Source of the DNA: Christensenella sp. UBA4263
GTDB taxonomy: Bacteria > Bacillota > Clostridia > Christensenellales > Aristaeellaceae
Length of the DNA stretch: 60,495 nucleotides
Direction: 5' to 3'
NCBI GenBank assembly: GCA_002395225.1
Contig: DGWH01000073.1
Location: 1 to 60,495, forward strand
Positions 50,177-58,440 of this stretch are shown in pieces. The notes under the pieces were generated by a model. That model ran no database searches. It worked only from the letters and a program-made list of their open reading frames with translations, and was not told where the DNA came from. A program made the position numbers and the translations under genes. How positions within the stretch are numbered: position 1 is the first letter of the stretch; each line of letters begins with the position of its first letter.

Positions 50177-51955
50177 TCAGATCAGGCTTGCGCCAAATCT
50201 GTGGATGACCTCTTCACTGTCACGGCCATTAATTGCTTTGCCCATGGCAGCAGAAATGGCATCCAACAATTTCTTTGCTCTGTCGATGATGAATTGTGAA
50301 AAATCATCATTGCGGCACAAGGCGGGATCAATCCAGTGTGAATTGAGATAAACGTCCAATGTATCTGGATTCACTGCACCTTTTTTCTCAATCTTGCCCA
50401 AGTAGCGGGAAGGTGCCACGCCGCCGATTTCCCGGTTCGTTCCTGCTGAGATGGGCGTTTTGTTTACAATGGAATTCCACTTTCCTTTGTCAAATCCACA
50501 TTTGATGCAATAATCCTGCGGAAAGATATGGTGAATGTCAATCTTCTCCGCCTGGTAAACAGTGAAGTCCATCTCTCTGCCGCTTATAAAATCCTGTGCA
50601 TGATTTTTGAGAATCAGCGCCATGACACCCTTATATGCAGCAGACTGACGGGACTGCATTGAAAGCAGACGGGTTGGAGTAAAGTAAGCTTCAGTACAGG
50701 TACGGGGCATCGCTCCGTCACCAACAATCCATTTCATGACATCCGGCACATCATTGGCATAACGCGTATCGTTGCCAGAACCGTATAGCTCACCAAAGAC
50801 CCCACACCAATACCACTGTTTCAGCTTATTCTTTATGTTCGTGATTCTGATTCGATTATTCTCCATCAGCAGCGTACAGAGAACTGCAAGCGGAATCAGC
50901 TGTGTGCTGTACGGCAGATCACGGCTTGAAAAGATGCGTTCTTCCTGCAGCAGCTTTTCAGCTTCCTGGAATCCTCTGGTCAGCGCGTCCGCATACTTCT
51001 TGTACTCAGTCAGCGGAAGATTCAGTACATCCTTTTTCTTGCACTTGACAACCCCGCCGCTCTTATAGCTGGAAAGCAGCGTAAGAGCCGTCAGAAAATC
51101 CGTGGACGTTACTCCGGAGATGACATCTCCACTCAAATACTTTTCTTTTCGTGTTGCCCAATCTTCGCGGAGTGGGAAACTGTCCATGGCATAAACCGCC
51201 GTGACCAGTTCAAATACGGTCAGGGAAACCCCGCCGGTATTGACGTTCTCAAATACCTGACATACAGCTTCCTTGGGCGTGTCTTTATCCAGCAGAATGA
51301 CTGGCATCTGATACTGAGAAACGGGGATCAGAATCCGTGTTGTAAAATCCATGAACTCCTTCGTAATTTCAGGAGAGTACTGATAATATGCATAGTACGC
51401 ACTCTGCCATGGCTGCCATTTACTGCTGTCCAGAATAATATTCAGCGGCATGAGCTTCTTCTCGAACTCTTTTTCAGGAGTAGACAAATCCATACGAATC
51501 TCCCTGCCGAATTCTCCTGTTGCAATACGCGTTGCCGGTACAGAAATGATAACCTCGTCATTATCTACAGATGGATCCAGAGCCTTTTCGATGTCGATAT
51601 AGTAATAGCGGTCAATCTCCTTGCCTTTGTCTGTCTTTGTATGAACAGGTTTATCACTGTACAAGGCATTGAAAACAGAAGTCAACCGCTGCTGACCATC
51701 CAGAATCAATTCTCCAGGCACCGTTCCTTCAGGTACTACAGCCCCCTCGATAGGTTTATACTTGAACTGGATATCCGGATTACCGTAGGTCAGAAACATC
51801 GCTGCACCGACAGGAAAATTATGGATGATACTGGCTATCAGCGCCTTAATGCGGTTATCATCCCACACCCATCCACGCTGAAAGTCCGGGAGCTGTGCTG
51901 CACCAGATTGCACTGCTTTCATCAGGTCCGTGATGGTTCTGTCGTTTGTTCTCAT
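50177..51955 (-). CDS. DUF262/DUF1524 (GmrSD-like) protein with HNH nuclease
   Basis: 592 residues, AAAGGG before the ATG. The ParB-like DUF262 domain is complete: LPDFQRGWVWDDNRIKALIA at 22-41, FPVGAAMFLTYG and ELILDGQQRLTSVFNAL near 80-96. The C-terminal part has IDIHHIFPQDYCIKCG near 473 and NSIVNKTPISAGTNREIGG, the H-H...N-K layout of DUF1524 HNH nucleases. GmrSD proteins use NTP to cut modified phage DNA (type IV restriction). Here it precedes the DUF1998 helicase by 25 bases in the same operon, which is unusual for a stand-alone type IV enzyme. A repeat-rich promoter region lies directly upstream. Confidence 0.9.
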   Translation of the reverse strand: MRTNDRTITDLMKAVQSGAAQLPDFQRGWVWDDNRIKALIASIIHNFPVGAAMFLTYGNPDIQFKYKPIEGAVVPEGTVPGELILDGQQRLTSVFNALYSDKPVHTKTDKGKEIDRYYYIDIEKALDPSVDNDEVIISVPATRIATGEFGREIRMDLSTPEKEFEKKLMPLNIILDSSKWQPWQSAYYAYYQYSPEITKEFMDFTTRILIPVSQYQMPVILLDKDTPKEAVCQVFENVNTGGVSLTVFELVTAVYAMDSFPLREDWATRKEKYLSGDVISGVTSTDFLTALTLLSSYKSGGVVKCKKKDVLNLPLTEYKKYADALTRGFQEAEKLLQEERIFSSRDLPYSTQLIPLAVLCTLLMENNRIRITNIKNKLKQWYWCGVFGELYGSGNDTRYANDVPDVMKWIVGDGAMPRTCTEAYFTPTRLLSMQSRQSAAYKGVMALILKNHAQDFISGREMDFTVYQAEKIDIHHIFPQDYCIKCGFDKGKWNSIVNKTPISAGTNREIGGVAPSRYLGKIEKKGAVNPDTLDVYLNSHWIDPALCRNDDFSQFIIDRAKKLLDAISAAMGKAINGRDSEEVIHRFGASLI

Positions 51956-51996
51956 GCTTTATAACCCTTTCGTTTTGTGCCGCAGATGTACTGTTT

Positions 51997-52095
51997 ATTC
52001 AAGTTTGATAATATTTACCAATATCTAATTCAAGTCGTATAGAATGAATTCAAGTTTGATAAAACATCAAATTTTATTGAATTCAAGTTAAATAA
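51997..52095. promoter_or_regulatory. Left cluster of ATTCAAGTTTGATAA sites
   Basis: Plus-strand copies of the 15-mer ATTCAAGTTTGATAA at 51997 and 52048 are exact; ATTCAAGTTAAATAA at 52081 and a half-site at 52028 are diverged. Spacing is 31, 20 and 33 bases. The nearest copy is about 40 bases before the DUF262 start codon. The 13-base match recurs inverted at 52337-52405, so these are likely binding sites for one regulator, or the ends of a small inverted element. Confidence 0.75.
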
Positions 52096-52336
52096 GACTT
52101 GAAGATGATTCCATAGGCTATAGATGCACAATAGATTACTTTGGATCGGGTATTTCGAGTCATCTCTGAACAATATGATGCCAATGCTGGTTTGAAGCTG
52201 CGTGTGATTTGAGCATGCGGTTTCTTATCAGAAAGTGAAGCGTGTGTATTCAAGGAAGACATTACGGATAGGTTACACCATTCTCTGATTCTACACGAAC
52301 GTACACTGGTGATTAGAGCCCATGTTACAGAAAATA
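52096..52336. other. Spacer between inverted 15-mer clusters
   Basis: 241 bases with no supported gene or known RNA. It lies inside two inverted repeat clusters in the one large gap (488 bases) of the operon. A 101-codon minus-strand frame that crosses the clusters lacks a ribosome binding site and is rejected. A short RNA or a promoter region cannot be excluded. Confidence 0.4.
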
Positions 52337-52405
52337 TTATCAAACTTGAATTAATATTTTTCGAGTCTTTTATCAAACTTGAATTCATTTTTATTAAACT
52401 TGGTT
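52337..52405. promoter_or_regulatory. Right cluster of TTATCAAACTTGAAT sites
   Basis: TTATCAAACTTGAAT at 52337 and 52370 is the exact inverse of the left-cluster sites, and TTATTAAACTTGGTT at 52391 is diverged. Spacing is 33 and 21 bases, a mirror image of the left cluster (33 and 20). It lies 39 bases downstream of the stop of the 58-residue peptide gene. Confidence 0.75.
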
Positions 52406-52443
52406 AAACAGTACAGCAGAAGCTTTGCCATATTATTCACGTG

Positions 52444-52620
52444 TTATGCTTTGAAGATAAGCTTCTTCCCGAGGTTTAAAATTCCTTTGATGAGCGTAGG
52501 AATAATAACAGCAGCTCCAACTGCTCCCGCTACTCCTTTTGCAACTTTTGCGGCGTTATCCATATCCTCATAATCTTTCTTATTCAGCTCTTTTTTCTTA
52601 AAAGAATCATTTTTCTCCAT
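52444..52620 (-). CDS. 58-residue peptide with Gly/Ala-rich hydrophobic helix
   Basis: MEKNDSFKKKELNKKDYEDM is a charged head; VAKGVAGAVGAAVIIPTLIK is a hydrophobic helix; GILNLGKKLIFKA closes with a basic tail. The layout is that of a small membrane-inserting or pore-like peptide. The start overlaps the end of the upstream gene by 14 bases, so the two are co-translated. A frame open further upstream lacks a site. The role is unknown; a membrane effector or toxin is one possibility. Confidence 0.6.
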   Translation of the reverse strand: MEKNDSFKKKELNKKDYEDMDNAAKVAKGVAGAVGAAVIIPTLIKGILNLGKKLIFKA

Positions 52621-53638
52621 TTTCAAGTACCTCCATGATCTCATTATCTGTAAGCAATAATTCAACAGTATCATACGGTTTTGCAAGTTCAATACTTTTT
52701 GCCCGTTCATTCAGAAGATATGGTTCAGCCAATTCACATACAGTATCAGACATATCTTCATTCGGATGGATGTACTGCAATGTTTTCACATTACTGAAAT
52801 CCAATGTCCTGACAAAGGCAATCGCATCCTCGTAGGATTTTTCAGCTGCCTTCGTTTCACCCAGGTAGTAATAGGCGTCGGCAAGAAGTTTTGATGCCAA
52901 CAGATACAATTGATAATACTCCTGTATCGCATTGAACGCAGCGTCTTTGCCTGAAAAATAACTACTACTGGATAGTCTTGCAATAAACTGCAATGCCTGG
53001 GACTTTGGAATAGCAGGAAAAGCTTTAACCTTCGACCTCAATGTCTCACCAATCTGTCCTCGTGCATCCAACAATAACTGCAGTGCATTGCCAATGGCTA
53101 TCTTTCTCAGCTCCGGATCTTCAATCAGGAGAGCCTGATCCATTCCTTCTTTTCCTGCACGGAGCTTACCGACACGATCATCCGTTTGTCCCTGTTCGAT
53201 TCTCTTCACAGCTTCATAGGCATCCTGAACAAGCTCGGTCAGTTTAGCCATTTGTTGCTGCATAGCCATCATTTGCATATTCATGGAAACATCATGCATA
53301 GGATTTCCACGAACAAGTTCCTCAGGTTTAATAGGCATATTGCATATAAAACTGTGTTTGCCATTCGGCAAGACTTCATACAGGGTTGCCCACTGTCTTC
53401 CATCCTTACCCGCCAGAACTGTATATTTACCTGCATCCAAACCGGCCTGATATTCTGCCGGAACCTGGACAATATACTCTATACCGCGCTTTACATTCTG
53501 AATAACATTTGCTGTATCAAAGCAACGGATAACCTCTCCCAGCGTTTTAGAAAAATCAACACGCGGTGTGTCTTTTGTCAGCCTAAGAGTTTTATCCCCC
53601 GGCTGATACGGAACAATATCACCAGGTCTTCGATTCAT
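52607..53638 (-). CDS. Helical protein of unknown family after methyltransferase
   Basis: 343 residues from MNRRPGDIVPYQPG, with AGGAGTG about 11 bases before this ATG, 20 bases after the methyltransferase stop. Residues 15-115 form a beta-rich domain (GIEYIVQVPAEYQAGLDAGK, GRQWATLYEVLPNGKHSFIC). A methionine- and glutamine-rich coiled coil (MNMQMMAMQQQMAKLTELVQ) follows, then helical repeats that resemble TPRs (LLASKLLADAYYYLGETKAA). No enzymatic motif. Probably a structural or adaptor subunit; the family is not recognised. Confidence 0.75.
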   Translation of the reverse strand: MNRRPGDIVPYQPGDKTLRLTKDTPRVDFSKTLGEVIRCFDTANVIQNVKRGIEYIVQVPAEYQAGLDAGKYTVLAGKDGRQWATLYEVLPNGKHSFICNMPIKPEELVRGNPMHDVSMNMQMMAMQQQMAKLTELVQDAYEAVKRIEQGQTDDRVGKLRAGKEGMDQALLIEDPELRKIAIGNALQLLLDARGQIGETLRSKVKAFPAIPKSQALQFIARLSSSSYFSGKDAAFNAIQEYYQLYLLASKLLADAYYYLGETKAAEKSYEDAIAFVRTLDFSNVKTLQYIHPNEDMSDTVCELAEPYLLNERAKSIELAKPYDTVELLLTDNEIMEVLENGEK

Positions 53639-53658
53639 AGACAGTTCACTCCTAATAC

Positions 53659-56600
53659 TCACTTTTCGTTCTGCTGTTTCGAGAAGTACTTCCACGCCAC
53701 CTCATAGTCCTTCTCTCTATCACACTTATCAAACGGTGCAACATATTCAATCGTCCGCTGCACGGGACCACCGGGCTGGGTGTCATCCGTAATAGTGCGA
53801 TAGAATTTCTTTCCAGCTGGTGCTCCTTTGATGCCGTTTTCCCATTCCTTGCGATCAAATCCCACACCTGTGAGTCCACGGTTGTTGGTAAATACAATGC
53901 GGCCATTGGCATCGTACCAAGTGTCAGCTTCGTACTGTTGAAGAACAGGGAACTGAATGCGGTAGATGGTTTTCAGCTGATCCAGTGTCATTCCGAGAGC
54001 CATGGCGGTGAGCACGTCGATCTCCACTAGTGCTTGACGACGTTCGTAATCAGTACGTAAGGGGGTGTTCCATGTCCAAGTAGGGGTCAGACTAGTGAAA
54101 CGAGTTGAGCAAAGACGGTGGTCAAGACTTGACCACGAGTCAAAAGTGTAAGATTCCGTAAAGCATTCTTTCCAAAGGTCAGAATAATAAGTAGTGAGGC
54201 AATTGAGAAGGAGTGCACGTATTGCAATTTTCATATTATCCTTTATTGCCGGGAGTTTTTTTAATGTGTCAAATCTTCCATCGCTTTTTCCCGTTGCCTT
54301 TAGGTAGAAGTCAAAGGGTAAAGAAATCATTGTTCCACAAAGTGTTGGTAAGTTTCCCTTTACCAAAGTGCAAAATACAGTATCAACATGAGTTACCTTA
54401 GGTGGAATGATCGCAGCAATAAGCGTTCTCTCTCCACTTTGATTAAGCATACGCCTGTTGACTACTCGATATTCATCAATAAGTTTAGTCCCCCAAGGAG
54501 TTGATTGAACTTTAGAATAATATGCAGTTATATCGCAAGAAGGCACATAATTACACCGCTGCATATATGCTTCATTTATGTATTGAATATCTATGGGATC
54601 AAAATCACTGTTTTGCGAGCATATTCTTCTTGAAGTCTTGTACAAAGGATTACCCAACCATATATGCGGACCCGAAAGAATAGATTCTATGCTTTTTTGG
54701 GGAAAATGCACATCCCGGCGGATGATCCCATCCTTTTGAGAAGTTGTTTCGTTCCACATGATACTCATAAACATATTATCTTTAAGCTGCTCAATAGTAA
54801 GTCCATATTCTGCAAAACACTCTAATACGTCTACCAACTGCTTTGCATGCAAGATAGGCATACGTGCTGTTTTCCATTCAGTACTCCCATCAAATAGTTT
54901 TGCAAAAAGCTTTAATTCACGTTCTCCGACATGAATTATACGATCTGGATGACCATGCAAATTCCAGTTTCCTTTATCATCTTTTAACCCTGGCACAGTT
55001 CCTATTATAGTTTTATCATAACATTCTTCAATTGTTTCTGGCCCAAACAAATTCCCGATTGTATCAAAGCTTCGAGTTACATTATTCCTATAAACATTTA
55101 AGCTAAAAGCTGTGTGGTGATCTACCCCTTCAAACAGTTTGTATTCATTAGTAAACTGATAATGGCGGCGCAGTTTTGGATACAACACAGTGCGCAATAT
55201 ACCACCTTTAGGATCATCATAAACGCCATCAGGATGTACGAATGCACTAATTCCATCTTTTCCACCAAAATCCCATGCCTGCGGCAAAAAGCACTTGAAC
55301 AGATTCGTTTTCATGCCTTTGAGTAGAGGATAATTTTGAACAGCACTCATAAAATTTTGTTGTCCAGCTATAGAAGTATATTCAGTAAAGTATTCCGTAA
55401 ATGTTTTCGGGTCCTGCAGTGCTTGCGTCCTCACTTTTGCTGTTTCAGAAGCAGTAAGATTTTTTATAATAAATTGAGGCTGTGTATCACCAATGACTGC
55501 TTGCTCGTTCCACCCAAGAAGAATCCACGGCGGATTTCCCACTACTAGATCAAATCCCCCTCGGGTCTCAAACACATCGGAAAATTCAAGCTCCCAGTGG
55601 AAGAACTTCTGCTTTTCTGCCACTTTGTCGGCGATTCGCAGTCGGCTTGCCATCGTCCCAGGTTCAACTGTCTGATCATACCCCCGCAGCTGATCAAGAT
55701 TCACAGCACCAAATCTGCCAAAACTTTCAAGCAATCCCTGTGCAAGCGGATCGTTTACAGGATCATCAAAAAAGGACAGCTGGTTTTTATTATATTTGTC
55801 CCCATGGACATTGACCACGTCCAATCCAAGCAACATATTCACATCCCATAGGAACTCTTCACGTTTTGGTAATTCATCTGCTTTGTCAATAGGCCAGAAC
55901 CAAAGAGCACACCAGTAGTCCATGACCGCTTTAAGACGCGCATAGGGGCTGGCATTGCTGCCGCCTTTCGAGAGATACAGTGTATCATAGATGCGGTCCT
56001 TGTCCCGGATAGTAGTAGGCCTATGCTCCTCGTCCTGTGGCTGTCCCCATACGGACAGAGGATCGGTTGTCTTGTCCTTTATCTCCGCCCGGAGCTGGGT
56101 ATGGGTATCCCACAGGGTATCGATCTGGTTGCATAGGCGCAATACATAATCTGCCTCGCTGTCCGTGAGGGGCTTGGTAAAGGCCTTATTCCACTTCTTG
56201 ATGGTCGCGATCTTTTCCGGCTCCAGCGACTTCATCACCTTATCCGTATAAGCACACATGCCGGGATCGCCCAGGAGAAAGTGATATACCTGCTGCTTGC
56301 GGAGGCTGCGATTCATGCCGGGGGCAATCCGTTCCGGGGCACTGTTGTACCAGGCACCGGCACCCGTTGCCTGCGCCTGGGAAAGCGTATAGCACTGTCT
56401 CCGCGCACCGATCAGGCTGTTGCCGTTCACGATCTGCGTGCGGAACCACGGCACATAGCCGCCCTGATAAATCGTATTCAGCCACAGTGAAACCTCAGCC
56501 AGTTCCACGGCGATAGGATTCAAGTCGATGCCGTACACATTGCGGTCAGCAATCAGCATCTTCACCTTCTGCAGTTCCTGCGTGCGCTCAGCATGCGGGA

Positions 56601-58440
56601 TGCTGACACCTGTCTCCTTCTGCTTGCGCTCCAGATAGGCCTCAGCAAGCTGTGAAACAGCCTCATTCAGGAAGGCCGCACTGCCCATGGCGGGCTCGCA
56701 GATGGTCAGTTCCAGAATATCGTCAGCGCTCTTGCCCTCCAGCAGTTCCTTCAGCGCATACTTCACCAGACAGCGAGTCAGCACTTCCGGCGTGTAATAG
56801 GAGGCAGATTTCTCCCGTTCACGTCCCGCCAGACGATAGATGAACTCACCCTTGGGATGCACCCGAAGGGGCGAAGCGGGATCGTTGGGATTTTCGCGGA
56901 CGCGTTCTTCCTCGGTGTACTGATCCAGGTCCCTGAGGGAAATGAAATAGCCGACGTCCAACTCGTCTACCTTGTCCCCGGCACGCTTGACCTCGTACAG
57001 GTCCTCCTCGGCAAAGAAGCCGCGGTAGCTCAGCAGGGCCTCGTATACTGCCCCCAGCTGGTTAACGCCGAGATTGGAGTAGCTGATGCGACCCCGGCGC
57101 TGGCCCTTGCCGCCTCTGGAAAGGCTCATCAGGTTGATGATCTGCATGAGCTTTCCATTGCGCAGATGCGCCTTTTCAATCAGCGCGGTGCGTTCAGGAT
57201 CGAAGATGTGGGCCTTCAGCGGTTCAATGGCAAACACACCCTGCAGGGATTCACCGTCTGCAGGCGCTTCCACTTTGGTCGGAAAACCGGCATAAACCAG
57301 GCCGAACAGTTTGTCCAGGCTTTCCTTCAGGAAATTGCCCTCCTCATTGATTTCGCCGTCGCCCTGGGCCTGCTCGCAGATCTCCCGCAGGCTCTCAAAG
57401 GAATACCCGGATTCATAGGTTTGTGCTTTCATCGGAGCGTATCCCAGTTCCGGCTTAGCCTCGATAAAGAGCATGAACAGGATGCGATACATATACCGCA
57501 GGCACTGCAGAGTCAGATCTTCCGCCAGCGCGCGGCCAAAAATGGCCACATGCTGGCGCTCTTTCATATCATAAACAACCTCATTGCCCAGGATCTCAAT
57601 GCACTGGCGCAGAGCGTATTTCAGATCGCGTGATACACCGGAGGCATGCTTGTGGCTGTTGTCATCCAGCACATCCAGCAAACTTCCGCCGTCCTTTGGG
57701 CAAAGAGATTCCCGATGCAGCAACACAGCCATTGCCTGCAGGGTGCTTTCTTCATTTCGGCCAAAGATAACATCCAGATCGAAAACCAGGAAGCGTTTTT
57801 CATTCCACTTGTTCCGGTCGATCAGTGCAATCTGGTTCTCGCTGATAAGCATAATCCAGCGTGGACTTTCATCAAGGTCGTACAGCAAACGTCCCAGCAG
57901 TTCCTCCATCGGCTGCCGGAGAATCTGTTCATCGACAAAAGGCCTTTCCAGACCTGACCGCAAATCAGCAGCCATCGGTGCATACCCCAGAATGTCAGAA
58001 ACATCGGTTTCATCATCGTTGGCGATGACCAGATCCACACTTTCCGTCGGTGCTGTCAGGATTGTCCAGAGCAAAGGCGCGCCATTTTCTTTGTTCAGCT
58101 CAAGTGCAACAGGTACTTTGCCGACATTCGGAATTTCTTCCAGTTCAGGCTTTGCAGAATGCGTATCATACCCCAATGAAATCAGCAGATTCCTGGCGAT
58201 TTCCGTTATAGCCTCAGCATAGGCTGTCTCACCACGGCGACGCTCCTGTCTGCCTCTGGTCAGAAAGTACCGTTTGCCTGCATCGCGCAGCAAGGCCCAA
58301 GGCGTCCGCTGTTCGGTTCCCTGTGCACTGTCCCGCCATGCGCGAATTGTATCCGCAGCATTCTCCTCGAAGATGGAGGCAAAATAGTGGTTGGTATAGT
58401 ATTCATTCCGGTTCCTGATACCAGTCAGATCCATGCTCAT
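53659..58440 (-). CDS. 1593-aa N6-adenine DNA methyltransferase (DrmMI/Eco57I-like)
   Basis: Overlaps the SNF2 gene stop by 4 bases (ATGA). The S-adenosylmethionine site ELTICEPAMGSAAFLNEAV is near 580 and the catalytic FDLVVGNPPWILLGWNEQ near 965, i.e. the gamma order of motifs I and IV with NPPW. The N-terminal ~450 residues read as a specificity or restriction-like region (LISLGYDTHSAKPELEEIPN, IALIDRNKWNEKRFLVFDLD), and about 400 residues follow NPPW. Size and the SNF2 partner match DrmMI of class 1 DISARM and PglX-like methylases. Expected to methylate host DNA at a 6-7 base site; the target is unknown. Confidence 0.88.
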   Translation of the reverse strand: MSMDLTGIRNRNEYYTNHYFASIFEENAADTIRAWRDSAQGTEQRTPWALLRDAGKRYFLTRGRQERRRGETAYAEAITEIARNLLISLGYDTHSAKPELEEIPNVGKVPVALELNKENGAPLLWTILTAPTESVDLVIANDDETDVSDILGYAPMAADLRSGLERPFVDEQILRQPMEELLGRLLYDLDESPRWIMLISENQIALIDRNKWNEKRFLVFDLDVIFGRNEESTLQAMAVLLHRESLCPKDGGSLLDVLDDNSHKHASGVSRDLKYALRQCIEILGNEVVYDMKERQHVAIFGRALAEDLTLQCLRYMYRILFMLFIEAKPELGYAPMKAQTYESGYSFESLREICEQAQGDGEINEEGNFLKESLDKLFGLVYAGFPTKVEAPADGESLQGVFAIEPLKAHIFDPERTALIEKAHLRNGKLMQIINLMSLSRGGKGQRRGRISYSNLGVNQLGAVYEALLSYRGFFAEEDLYEVKRAGDKVDELDVGYFISLRDLDQYTEEERVRENPNDPASPLRVHPKGEFIYRLAGREREKSASYYTPEVLTRCLVKYALKELLEGKSADDILELTICEPAMGSAAFLNEAVSQLAEAYLERKQKETGVSIPHAERTQELQKVKMLIADRNVYGIDLNPIAVELAEVSLWLNTIYQGGYVPWFRTQIVNGNSLIGARRQCYTLSQAQATGAGAWYNSAPERIAPGMNRSLRKQQVYHFLLGDPGMCAYTDKVMKSLEPEKIATIKKWNKAFTKPLTDSEADYVLRLCNQIDTLWDTHTQLRAEIKDKTTDPLSVWGQPQDEEHRPTTIRDKDRIYDTLYLSKGGSNASPYARLKAVMDYWCALWFWPIDKADELPKREEFLWDVNMLLGLDVVNVHGDKYNKNQLSFFDDPVNDPLAQGLLESFGRFGAVNLDQLRGYDQTVEPGTMASRLRIADKVAEKQKFFHWELEFSDVFETRGGFDLVVGNPPWILLGWNEQAVIGDTQPQFIIKNLTASETAKVRTQALQDPKTFTEYFTEYTSIAGQQNFMSAVQNYPLLKGMKTNLFKCFLPQAWDFGGKDGISAFVHPDGVYDDPKGGILRTVLYPKLRRHYQFTNEYKLFEGVDHHTAFSLNVYRNNVTRSFDTIGNLFGPETIEECYDKTIIGTVPGLKDDKGNWNLHGHPDRIIHVGERELKLFAKLFDGSTEWKTARMPILHAKQLVDVLECFAEYGLTIEQLKDNMFMSIMWNETTSQKDGIIRRDVHFPQKSIESILSGPHIWLGNPLYKTSRRICSQNSDFDPIDIQYINEAYMQRCNYVPSCDITAYYSKVQSTPWGTKLIDEYRVVNRRMLNQSGERTLIAAIIPPKVTHVDTVFCTLVKGNLPTLCGTMISLPFDFYLKATGKSDGRFDTLKKLPAIKDNMKIAIRALLLNCLTTYYSDLWKECFTESYTFDSWSSLDHRLCSTRFTSLTPTWTWNTPLRTDYERRQALVEIDVLTAMALGMTLDQLKTIYRIQFPVLQQYEADTWYDANGRIVFTNNRGLTGVGFDRKEWENGIKGAPAGKKFYRTITDDTQPGGPVQRTIEYVAPFDKCDREKDYEVAWKYFSKQQNEK

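Noticed and set aside
52083..52388. 101-codon minus-strand frame in the operon gap
   Set aside because: It spans both 15-mer clusters, has no ribosome binding site and no domain.
53659..58440. BREX PglX
   Set aside because: The methylase could be PglX-like on motifs and size, but no PglZ phosphatase, BrxC ATPase or BrxL/BrxA/BrxB is encoded in the window.
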